A stretch of DNA of 23,064 nucleotides from JAQVEM01 sp964556165. Its GTDB lineage: Bacteria > Actinomycetota > Humimicrobiia > Humimicrobiales > Humimicrobiaceae. Position numbers and translations under genes: made by a program. Within the stretch, counting starts at the first letter, position 1, and every line of letters begins with the position of its first letter. Shown here one piece after another: positions 16,584 through 23,064 of the stretch. Location: positions 1-23,064 of the forward strand of contig CAZKVH010000020.1 of assembly GCA_964556165.1 (NCBI GenBank). The letters run 5' to 3'. A model generated the notes under the pieces. That model was not told where the DNA came from. It saw nothing but the letters and a program-made list of their open reading frames with translations, and did not search any database.

Positions 16584-19133
16584 TTAAAGAGCTTTCACTT
16601 TTTCTTCTATAATTGAGGCTACTTCCCTGTAATCTCTATATTCAGACTTCCTGAACACGAGAAGTTCTGAGAAGCTGACCTCTACAGGAGGGCGCCGCGG
16701 CATATGTCCCCATGGAAGTACCCCATTTCTTAATATATTAAAAAGACCCTTAACTCTCACAGGAACTACGGGAACTTCCATGTCAAGTGCTATAACACCG
16801 ATACCTGATTCAAATTTTTTTATACTACCATCAGTCGTAACCCTACCTTCAGGATAGATTAAAATATGCCAGCCTCTGTCAATTATCTTACCGGTATTTT
16901 CCATTACCTTTTTAAATCCATAGGTTCTGGACACGGGAGAAACATTAATAAACAAATTTACCAGAAGGTAAAATCCTGCCGCTTCTATTATCCTTCTATA
17001 CCATGCACCCTCATGATAGAAAAAATGTTTAAAATGATATTCTATTGACATCAAAACAACGATCTTTCTCCGTATTTTAAATGGCAGGGAATAAAGAATA
17101 ACGAAACTATCAAGAATACTTGTATGATTGGCAGCAAGCACAACCGGCCTCTTTAAATCTTTTACTTTATCTTTTCCTGCTATCCTTGGCCTGTAAATCA
17201 TAAACATAAAAGGATATAAAATAAACTGGAAGATACTTCTTATAAACTGTACAGGCAGCCAGAAAGGGAAACTGTAGGAAGGCACTTTACGTATAGACTT
17301 TTTTGGAGGAGACTTAATCAAATTTTCAAGCTCACCAATTTTTGTATTCCTGCTGATATAAGAATCATTTACTTCTATATCGTATCTGTCTTCAATGATC
17401 GCCGATAGCTGAACGATATCGAGAGAGTCAAGTCCGAGGTCTTTCTCAAGCTCCGCATCTTCACTAATACTTTCTGGACTAACTTTCTTTAAAGCTTTTA
17501 ATACTTCAATTACATGTCCGGAAGCTCCGTAATATTCCTTACCGGTTATTACTTCCCCTCTTTTTTTTTCTGTAATAGTTCTTTCTACCTCATCTCTTTT
17601 TATTTTTTTTGTGGCTGTTCTTGGAAAATCCTTTCCCGTCCATATACTGTAACTATTTATATGCTGGTATACATTTAATTTTTTATTTGCTTCATCTATT
17701 ATATTCTGTGGCTCACCTTTAAAATCACCATCCAGTAATAATACAACATGGATTTTTAAGCTCTTACCATCTTTCAACCCCAGGACCGCACAATCTCTTA
17801 CCGGAGTAAAAGCTTTCAGAACTGATTCGATATCCCCGGGGTAAATATTTATTCCATCCTCCCTCACAATAACAGAATCTTTCCTGCCTTTAAAAATCAG
17901 ATTGCCTTCTGCATCCGCTTCAGCCAGGTCCCCGGTTTTGAACCACCCCTTCGAAAATGCTTTTTTTGTCAATAAAGAGTTCTTGAAATAGCCCGGTGTC
18001 ACATTCTCTCCTTTTACATATATTTCACCATCCACCAGACGTATCCTGAGTCCTTTAAGAGCCTTACCGATTGACCCCGCACCTGTCGATGAAGGGTCTG
18101 CAATTGTTATCAGAGGAGCTGTTTCAGTCAATCCATAGCCCTGAAATATAGAATAAGCAATTGTTCTCCAGAACTTATCAAGGTTTTTGTCAAATGCAGC
18201 TCCTCCCACCAGTATAGCAACCAGTCTCCAGCCAATTCTCAGGTGAATATTTAGAAAAGCTATAAACCGGATAGGCCATTTAATTTTCTTAAGCCTGCTA
18301 AACTTTCTTTTAAAACTCTCGCTGTCAAGATTAAACTTTCTTGTTATATGTTCCTTAAGCAGTTCAAGAATTTTGGGAAGGGTCCCAAGAACCCATATTC
18401 TTTCTTCTTTTATTGCCCTCAGAATTTCAGCAGGATTAACACTCTCCAGAAAAACCACAGAGCTACCTATCATAAGAGGTATGAATATACCTATCATCTG
18501 TCCATACATATGGCTCAGGGGAACAACCGATAATATTTTTAAATTCCACATGTAACTAAAAAATTTCTTCCATTTATCCATTACAGGCTGGATATATTTA
18601 AGGTTGGATTCTATATTCCCATGGGTAATCATTACACCTTTTGGATTGGATGTGGTGCCCGAAGTAAAAATAATCTGGGCAAGGTCACTGGAGAAAATAT
18701 TCAACCCTGCATCTTCTGCAGGCTGCATATCCAGAAGAATTTCTTCAATATCATTTATATCGATAAATCCGGCTCCGTAAGATTTTTTAATCCTGCTACT
18801 GCTGTTTTCGGATATTATTAATTTTGCTTTCGTAGTGGCAAGAACTTTTTCTTCAAATTCAGAACCTGAATTTAAATCAAGAGGCACCGCTACCACTCCT
18901 TCTATAAGACATCCGATAAAAGCAACTATCCAGCCGGGTTTATTCTGCCCCTTTATTATTACTTTCTGCCCCTTTTTAGTTCCGTATTGCCTTAGCAGAG
19001 TGGCAAATCTTTTTGAATATTCGTATACCTTTTCAAAATCCCAGCATATGGTACGGTATTGACCACGATAATAAAAGTATCTCTTTTTGGCCCCTATATA
19101 CTTCTCTATATAGTCTACAAGGCCTGAGCTCAT
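16584..19133 (-). CDS. Acyl-AMP ligase / acyl carrier protein / PlsC acyltransferase fusion
   Basis: Three modules are visible in 849 residues. Residues about 1-525 form an AMP-forming acyl ligase with P-loop FTSGTTSNPKGV (156-167), YGLTETAP (333-340), KTGDL (399-403), GRKDSVIVREDGINIYPGD (417-434) and the late catalytic lysine region ATKKIKRDE. Residues about 540-605 are a carrier protein with DLGLDSLDIV, where Ser570 should carry phosphopantetheine. After a hydrophobic stretch (about 622-647), a PlsC domain has H670 and D675 (NHTSILD) and YPEGRVTT (760-767). The order suggests that a fatty acid is activated, loaded on the built-in carrier and passed to a lysophospholipid or glycerol phosphate at the membrane. 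This differs from E. coli Aas, where the acyltransferase comes first. AGGTG ten bases upstream supports the ATG. A TetR-type site lies 46 bases upstream. Confidence 0.9.
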   Translation of the reverse strand: MSSGLVDYIEKYIGAKKRYFYYRGQYRTICWDFEKVYEYSKRFATLLRQYGTKKGQKVIIKGQNKPGWIVAFIGCLIEGVVAVPLDLNSGSEFEEKVLATTKAKLIISENSSSRIKKSYGAGFIDINDIEEILLDMQPAEDAGLNIFSSDLAQIIFTSGTTSNPKGVMITHGNIESNLKYIQPVMDKWKKFFSYMWNLKILSVVPLSHMYGQMIGIFIPLMIGSSVVFLESVNPAEILRAIKEERIWVLGTLPKILELLKEHITRKFNLDSESFKRKFSRLKKIKWPIRFIAFLNIHLRIGWRLVAILVGGAAFDKNLDKFWRTIAYSIFQGYGLTETAPLITIADPSSTGAGSIGKALKGLRIRLVDGEIYVKGENVTPGYFKNSLLTKKAFSKGWFKTGDLAEADAEGNLIFKGRKDSVIVREDGINIYPGDIESVLKAFTPVRDCAVLGLKDGKSLKIHVVLLLDGDFKGEPQNIIDEANKKLNVYQHINSYSIWTGKDFPRTATKKIKRDEVERTITEKKRGEVITGKEYYGASGHVIEVLKALKKVSPESISEDAELEKDLGLDSLDIVQLSAIIEDRYDIEVNDSYISRNTKIGELENLIKSPPKKSIRKVPSYSFPFWLPVQFIRSIFQFILYPFMFMIYRPRIAGKDKVKDLKRPVVLAANHTSILDSFVILYSLPFKIRRKIVVLMSIEYHFKHFFYHEGAWYRRIIEAAGFYLLVNLFINVSPVSRTYGFKKVMENTGKIIDRGWHILIYPEGRVTTDGSIKKFESGIGVIALDMEVPVVPVRVKGLFNILRNGVLPWGHMPRRPPVEVSFSELLVFRKSEYRDYREVASIIEEKVKAL

Positions 19134-19178
19134 AGCGAGTTAACACCTTCTCTAAAATATCGTTTGAATTAGTAAATT

Positions 19179-19190
19179 ACTGACCGGTTT
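19179..19190. promoter_or_regulatory. Putative TetR operator at the acyl-ligase promoter
   Basis: ACTGACCGGTTT on the plus strand shares ACTG-NN-CGGTTT with the site at the tetR promoter (21517-21528). It begins directly downstream of a possible -10 (TACTCT, 19196-19191), as it would for a repressor blocking transcription start. Confidence 0.5.
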
Positions 19191-19219
19191 AGAGTAATCA
19201 TGTAACTTGTTTTTTTGAA
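19191..19219 (-). promoter_or_regulatory. Possible promoter of the acyl-ligase gene
   Basis: On the minus strand, TTCAAA (19219-19214) and TACTCT (19196-19191) are separated by 17 bases. Both hexamers are imperfect. The support comes mainly from the position of the operator-like site immediately downstream, which matches the arrangement at tetR. Confidence 0.35.
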
Positions 19220-19407
19220 TTACATTTCCTGTGAATAATTATACAGCTATAAAAGGTTATTTCCTGTTTTATAATTATAAGGTAGCCGGAGCACTTTTAT
19301 CAATATCGCTGAGAATAAATAGATACTGCACATACTGTCCAGCATTATATGCCTGATATGGTTAAAAAGAGATATAAGATTGAATTAGCATCAAAGCCCT
19401 GTCAGCC

Positions 19408-19779
19408 TTAATTATTCTCTGGCATTTTTCTTGAAAGCCTGAGTTCAATTAAAGTCCATGTAGCCCCTAGCATTTCAATAACTCCAAAAGCTATTACAAC
19501 AGGCGGTGCTAAATGGAAAAGTGCGAGGGATGACAGAATTATGATAGCAGAAAACCTGGTATGCACGGTCCACCAGTAAAAACTCGTCATTTTACTTCCG
19601 GCAATGCCTGCTCTGATATAATAATACCCATAAAATACCAGCATCATTCCCAGCAGCCTTACCACTACACTTCCTGATATATCCAGTCCTATAATTCCGA
19701 GAATGACATCCGGGAATAGCAGCATAAACAGTCCTGTTATTATGATGTAAATCCCAAAAAAGAATACACTTTTTGACAA
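19408..19779 (-). CDS. Small four-helix membrane protein of unknown function
   Basis: The 123-residue product is largely hydrophobic, with about four membrane helices: residues about 5-27, 35-58, 70-88 and 90-112, ending in a short charged tail (RLSRKMPENN). I do not recognise a named family. The second helix holds RLLGMMLVFYGYYYIRAG, whose aromatic pattern resembles DoxX-like or other small helical-bundle proteins, but no signature settles this. It lies 54 bases after the SDR gene and is probably in the tetR-SDR operon. The start is TTG at 19779. The nearest Shine-Dalgarno site (AGGGAG) is 14 bases away, longer than ideal, and no better in-frame start is visible. Confidence 0.65.
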   Translation of the reverse strand: MSKSVFFFGIYIIITGLFMLLFPDVILGIIGLDISGSVVVRLLGMMLVFYGYYYIRAGIAGSKMTSFYWWTVHTRFSAIIILSSLALFHLAPPVVIAFGVIEMLGATWTLIELRLSRKMPENN

Positions 19780-19833
19780 TCTACTGATAGTGAACTCCCT
19801 TCTTAAATCTTACACTTTTTAAAATTACGGATT

Positions 19834-20841
19834 TTAACTTATATCCGGTGCCACCCTGCCTTTTACCCTTACCCTCACACCGTTAGAAGTATATTTCTTC
19901 TTTCTAAAGTAAGGTGATTTATTGAGCAGCCAGTAGCGGATAAAAGGCCTTAACATCCGGGTAAAATATCTTTTAGACCCCAGGTGGTTTTTAACATCAT
20001 CCAGAAAATCGTCCAGTTTCTTATATTGATAATTTAAAAGTCTCTGGCTTTCTTCAGTATCCACCCAGTCGAGATAAAAAGGTTCAGTTGAAAATGCTTC
20101 CTTTGGCAACATCCCGATACCAAAAACCTCCAAAACTTTTCCTACGAAACTGCCCTGGTGCATCTGACAGGAAGAACCGCCTCCGATAAGAAAGGTTTTA
20201 TTCCGGATATTTTCATCCACAGCTGCATTTGCCAGTGCTATACCGGCATCATGAGCATGTATCAATTCGATTCTATTACCGGGAGGAACACTAAAAAGAA
20301 GAGGGTCTATCTCGCATAGTGAAACTGTCAATACCGCTCCCAGTCTTAATATAACCCAGTCCAGACCGGATACCCTGACCAGCTGTTCGCAGGCAACTTT
20401 ATGATGGGAATAATTGTCCGTAGGCATCACCGGGTCTGACAGAGTCCTCGGCGGGTTTATATGAGAGGTTTTTCCAAACACTGAAACAGAAGATGCAAAA
20501 ACTATTTTAGGTTTCAATGGGGCCTCCCTCATTGAGTTCAAAAGGTTACGTGTCCCTTCTACATTAATCTCCCAGGCCCGGTTTGGCATCTCTTCGCTCA
20601 AAGGGGGTATAATAAATGCCAGGTGGATTACTGCATCCTGACCTGACACTGCTTCTTCCACATCTTTTTTTCTGGTTATATCTCCCCAGATTATTTCTAT
20701 ATCTTTTTTAAATCTATTATAAATTTTCACATTGGCAGGGGTCTTTAATTCTAATACTCTTACCCTGCAGCCTTTTCTTAATAATTCCTGAAGGGTAAAC
20801 CTTCCCACACTACCAAAAGCACCTGTTAATAACACATTCAA
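19834..20841 (-). CDS. Extended SDR, NAD-dependent epimerase/dehydratase-like (possibly 3-beta-HSD-like)
   Basis: An N-terminal Rossmann fold carries TGAFGSVG (residues 6-13) for NAD(P) binding, with acidic residues after the second strand (LELK) suggesting NAD. WGDITRKKDV and AVIHLAF are typical extended-SDR landmarks. The catalytic residues are present: S117/S118 (FASSVSVFG), Y144 and K148 (YSHHK). The C-terminal half is substrate-specific and ends in a basic, aromatic tail (MLRPFIRYWLLNKSPYFRKKKY) that may touch the membrane. Candidate substrates are nucleotide sugars or hydroxy-lipids. With an acyl ligase and a TetR nearby, a lipid substrate is a reasonable guess, not a conclusion. It starts at TTG, eight bases after GGAGGA, and lies 48 bases after tetR. 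Confidence 0.82.
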   Translation of the reverse strand: MNVLLTGAFGSVGRFTLQELLRKGCRVRVLELKTPANVKIYNRFKKDIEIIWGDITRKKDVEEAVSGQDAVIHLAFIIPPLSEEMPNRAWEINVEGTRNLLNSMREAPLKPKIVFASSVSVFGKTSHINPPRTLSDPVMPTDNYSHHKVACEQLVRVSGLDWVILRLGAVLTVSLCEIDPLLFSVPPGNRIELIHAHDAGIALANAAVDENIRNKTFLIGGGSSCQMHQGSFVGKVLEVFGIGMLPKEAFSTEPFYLDWVDTEESQRLLNYQYKKLDDFLDDVKNHLGSKRYFTRMLRPFIRYWLLNKSPYFRKKKYTSNGVRVRVKGRVAPDIS

Positions 20842-20849
20842 TTTAAAAT

Positions 20850-20855
20850 TCCTCC
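20850..20855 (-). promoter_or_regulatory. Shine-Dalgarno site fixing the TTG start of the SDR gene
   Basis: GGAGGA on the minus strand stands exactly eight bases before the TTG at 20841-20839. An ATG five bases later is out of frame and meets a stop within four codons. The in-frame GTG at residue 3 would be 14 bases from the site, so TTG is favoured. Confidence 0.65.
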
Positions 20856-20889
20856 ATATTTTTTAATTTAGTTTATAGAACATTTATTA

Positions 20890-21483
20890 TTATTTTCTTA
20901 TCATCCCCTCCAGCAAAATCATGGGGCTCTCTTTTGCAACCTTATCCCAGTTTGTTCCATGGGGGTCGAGCATACCCTGCATTACAAAACCCACTGCAAT
21001 TGCTATTATCATTCTACTTGCAGTATCAGGGCTTAATTTTCTTATTATTTTTTTCTCCATGCCCCCTTCTATCAAATTTTTAAACACTTCCAGATATTTA
21101 TAAAAAGACCCTATGGTAATTTTACGCAGGTTCTCATCCCTTGAAGCCCTGACCCACAACTCAATAAAGATGGGCAGCTTGCTGCTGGCATCCTGAAAGA
21201 TTGATTTTGCTTTTGCTATATTCATAAACAGCTCCATCATATTTGAGGATTCTTTTTTTGCAGAACTGATATATTCATCAATTTTTTTCAACCACTGATT
21301 AAGCATTTCCAGAAAAAGTTCCTGTTTACTTGAAAAATGGTGGTAGAATGCTCCCTTGCTCAATCCTGCAGTTTTACAGATTATATCAACCCCTGAAGCA
21401 TCAAGGCCATATTTTGTAAAACATATCTCTGCAGCTTCAATAAGCTTATTCCTGGACTTCTTACCCTTTTCTTTTAAATTCAT
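20890..21483 (-). CDS. TetR-family transcriptional regulator
   Basis: The N-terminal 50-60 residues form the TetR DNA-binding domain: RNKLIEAAEICFTKYG, then the helix-turn-helix with GVDIICKTAGLSKGAFYHHF and the following SSKQELFLEML. The remaining 140 residues are helical and would hold the ligand pocket and dimer interface. At 197 residues the length is normal for the family. GGAGGA, eleven bases upstream, supports the ATG. The gene has its own near-consensus promoter with an operator-like site over the expected transcription start, which implies autorepression. The same site pattern occurs at the acyl-ligase promoter, so fatty acyl ligands are a plausible effector, by inference only. Confidence 0.93.
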   Translation of the reverse strand: MNLKEKGKKSRNKLIEAAEICFTKYGLDASGVDIICKTAGLSKGAFYHHFSSKQELFLEMLNQWLKKIDEYISSAKKESSNMMELFMNIAKAKSIFQDASSKLPIFIELWVRASRDENLRKITIGSFYKYLEVFKNLIEGGMEKKIIRKLSPDTASRMIIAIAVGFVMQGMLDPHGTNWDKVAKESPMILLEGMIRK

Positions 21484-21512
21484 ATTAGCTTATATCCTCC
21501 TTTTAAAAAAAT

Positions 21513-21528
21513 ACCAACTGGTCGGTTT
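21513..21528. promoter_or_regulatory. Putative TetR operator over the tetR transcription start
   Basis: ACCAACTGGTCGGT is an imperfect palindrome (five of seven pairs match), in the style of TetR-family sites. It lies immediately downstream of the -10 element and covers the expected start of transcription. Its ACTG-NN-CGGTTT part (21517-21528) recurs at 19179-19190. Confidence 0.55.
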
Positions 21529-21530
21529 AT

Positions 21531-21559
21531 ATAATAAAATAAATATTAAATTCTGTCAA
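21531..21559 (-). promoter_or_regulatory. Near-consensus sigma-70 promoter of tetR
   Basis: On the minus strand a perfect -35 TTGACA (21559-21554) and a -10 TATTAT (21536-21531) are separated by exactly 17 bases. Transcription would start near 21524, inside the operator-like site and about 40 bases before the tetR ATG. Confidence 0.7.
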
Positions 21560-21641
21560 TAAGTACTGTGTTCTTAGTTTCAGATATCAGCATGGACAGT
21601 AAAATAAATAAACTAAATTTTTATAAAAGAGATATAATAAC

Positions 21642-21670
21642 TTAAAATAGGGTTATGATTATGATATACT
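21642..21670 (+). promoter_or_regulatory. Possible promoter of the class II aldolase gene
   Basis: TTAAAA (21642-21647) and TATACT (21665-21670) are separated by 17 bases. The -10 matches consensus at five of six positions and the -35 at four. The leader would be about 80 bases and would contain GGAAAAGG before the ATG. Confidence 0.4.
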
Positions 21671-21757
21671 TGCGTTCTAATCAACAAATAGTGCAGATTC
21701 AAAAAAATCTTTAACAAAACATATAAAATTAAACTAAGGAAAAGGTAGATTTTTAAA

Positions 21758-23050
21758 ATGAGTTCCAGGCTACTTCATCCCGCAGAACAGATAGTTATGA
21801 TAATGGAAAGAATATATGGTTACGGAATGACTACCACGTCAGGAGGGAATCTTTCAATACTTGATAACGAAAATAACATGTGGATAACTCCCGCTGGAGT
21901 TGATAAGGGTTCTCTAACAAACAAGGACATAGTATGCATAAAAAAAGATGGAACAATAATAGGCAATCATAAGCCTTCAAGCGAGTTTGAATTTCATAAT
22001 CTTATATATAAAAAGAGACCTGACATTAAAGCTATCCTACATGCTCATCCACCCGCATTAATTGCTTTTAGCATCTTAAGGAAAATACCTGATACAAATC
22101 TAATTCCCAACGTAAAGCTGATATGTGGTGAAGTGGGCATTGCCAGGTATGGATTACCCGGCAGTAGAGATCTTGGTGAAAAGATAGCAACTGTGTTTGG
22201 GAGAGGAATAAACACAGTAATTCTTGAAAACCATGGGATAGTGGTAGGAGCTTCAGAACTTTTTAAGGCTTTTATGGCTTTTGAAACTCTTGACTTCTGC
22301 GCCAGACTGGAAATTAACGCAAATAGGATAGGAAAACCTTTACCACTTCTGCAAAAAGACATAGAAAAATTAAAAAACAAACAACATTCCGACATGGAGG
22401 ATTACGTCTCAGAAGAATATAGTTCCCTGGAAAGAGCTGCCAGAAAAGAAATGTGCTTTTTAATACAGAGAGCTTATAATCAGAAACTATTTACAAGCAC
22501 CCAGGGCACTTTCTCCCGGAGATTAGATAATGAGTCCTTTATTATAACCCCCTATGGAGTTGATAGAAAATATATAGATACCAATGATATCGTTAAAATT
22601 AAAAGAGGATTAAAAGAAAAGGGTAAGATACCAAGCCGCTCTGTGTTACTTCACAAATATATCTATGAAAAACACATTCATGTAAATTCAATTATAATCT
22701 CACACCCCCCTAATATTATGGCCTTCGCAGTGACCGGTGAAAATTTTGATCCAAAAGTAGTACCCGAAAGTTATGTATTATTAAGAAAAATTCCCAAAAT
22801 TCCTTTTGGCTCGTGCTTTATGCACCAAAAGATGGTCGCCAGCATTTTTAAAAAGAATATTCCTGCAGCAATAGTAAAAAACGATTGCATTGTAGTAACA
22901 GGTGATAGCCTTCTTAATGCTTTTGATATTCTGGAAGTAGCAGAATTCACCGCAAAAGCTATTATTGCCTCAAGGAGTATTGGAAAGATTATTAAAATAA
23001 GTGATGATAAAATAGCTAAACTGGAGAAAGCTTTTAAATTACAAACCTGA
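21758..23050 (+). CDS. Tandem class II aldolase/adducin-family protein with a degenerate second domain
   Basis: Two homologous class II aldolase domains lie in one 430-residue chain. Domain 1 (about 5-195) looks active: phosphate-binding TSGGNLS (27-33), acid/base Glu76 (KPSSEFEFH) and zinc ligands H95, H97 and H159 (LHAHPP, ENHG). Such enzymes cleave or epimerise phosphorylated sugars such as fuculose 1-phosphate and ribulose 5-phosphate. Domain 2 (about 225-410) aligns clearly (ITPYGVDRKYIDTNDIVKI with ITPAGVDKGSLTNKDIVCI), but Glu76 is replaced by Ser295, H95 by Ile314 and H159 by Asp376; only H316 keeps its ligand position. It is probably a structural or regulatory half. The GGAAAAGG site supports the ATG. 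It is transcribed away from tetR across a 274-base gap. The window ends 14 bases after the stop. Confidence 0.88.
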   Translation: MSSRLLHPAEQIVMIMERIYGYGMTTTSGGNLSILDNENNMWITPAGVDKGSLTNKDIVCIKKDGTIIGNHKPSSEFEFHNLIYKKRPDIKAILHAHPPALIAFSILRKIPDTNLIPNVKLICGEVGIARYGLPGSRDLGEKIATVFGRGINTVILENHGIVVGASELFKAFMAFETLDFCARLEINANRIGKPLPLLQKDIEKLKNKQHSDMEDYVSEEYSSLERAARKEMCFLIQRAYNQKLFTSTQGTFSRRLDNESFIITPYGVDRKYIDTNDIVKIKRGLKEKGKIPSRSVLLHKYIYEKHIHVNSIIISHPPNIMAFAVTGENFDPKVVPESYVLLRKIPKIPFGSCFMHQKMVASIFKKNIPAAIVKNDCIVVTGDSLLNAFDILEVAEFTAKAIIASRSIGKIIKISDDKIAKLEKAFKLQT

Positions 23051-23064
23051 TTATTATAATTCTA

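Larger units (their letters stand above)
19134..19407. other. 274-base intergenic region holding the acyl-ligase promoter
   Basis: The left part, read on the minus strand, holds a weak promoter, an ACTG-NN-CGGTTT site and the acyl-ligase ribosome-binding site. The right part (about 19240-19407) contains AT-rich stretches, including two copies of ATAATTAT about 40 bases apart, and no coding frame I can support. No convincing terminator follows the membrane-protein gene. Confidence 0.5.

Noticed and set aside
21564..21601. TACTGT and ACAGTA arms in the tetR-aldolase gap
   Set aside because: Six-base arms 26 bases apart are too short and too widely spaced to support an operator without other evidence.

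Overview
This is a low-GC (by eye roughly 36-37%) bacterial window with 22 protein-coding genes. Twenty lie on the minus strand. One 3' fragment at the left edge and one gene at the right edge are on the plus strand. I see no rRNA, tRNA, CRISPR array, insertion sequence or phage gene, and no gap longer than 274 bases. The gene set points to an anaerobe: a complete Rnf complex with its flavin transferase, and a superoxide reductase of the desulfoferrodoxin type. The rnf order C-D-G-E-A-B is the clostridial/Thermotoga-type order rather than the proteobacterial one. An LCP-family cell-wall ligase, GTG and TTG starts next to strong Shine-Dalgarno sites, and DUF4214 repeats fit a deep-branching, possibly Gram-positive-like uncultured lineage such as low-GC Actinomycetota or Atribacterota. 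That placement is a guess.

Layout. (1) Bases 3-524: the C-terminal end of an SMC/SbcC/YhaN-like ATPase, convergent with the next block. (2) 6745 down to 554: a SAF-domain NAD(P)-dependent oxidoreductase, then apbE-rnfC-rnfD-rnfG-rnfE-rnfA-rnfB, tightly packed with two 8-base overlaps. ApbE would attach FMN to the TGAT threonines visible in RnfG and RnfD. The complex would couple ferredoxin and NAD redox to an ion gradient. (3) 13519 down to 8233: an FGGY sugar kinase, a cupin, a large membrane protein ending in an endonuclease/exonuclease/phosphatase (EEP) domain, and a lipoprotein with a PsbP-like end. (4) 16395 down to 13708: desulfoferrodoxin, a DUF2400/TIGR02757 protein followed by a probable terminator, and an unusual DUF4214-LCP fusion. 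(5) 21483 down to 16584: a TetR regulator, an extended SDR epimerase-like protein, a four-helix membrane protein, and an 849-residue acyl-AMP ligase-ACP-PlsC acyltransferase fusion. (6) From 21758 on the plus strand: a tandem class II aldolase whose second half has lost most of its catalytic residues.

The most interesting system-level signal is in block 5. The pattern ACTG-NN-CGGTTT occurs in both long intergenic promoter regions, just downstream of a promoter-like -10 element and in the same orientation relative to transcription: once at the tetR promoter and once at the acyl-ligase promoter. This suggests a TetR-controlled lipid-acylation regulon. The sugar kinase, SAF oxidoreductase, cupin and aldolase look like parts of an unidentified sugar or sugar-acid pathway, but they are not in one operon here.
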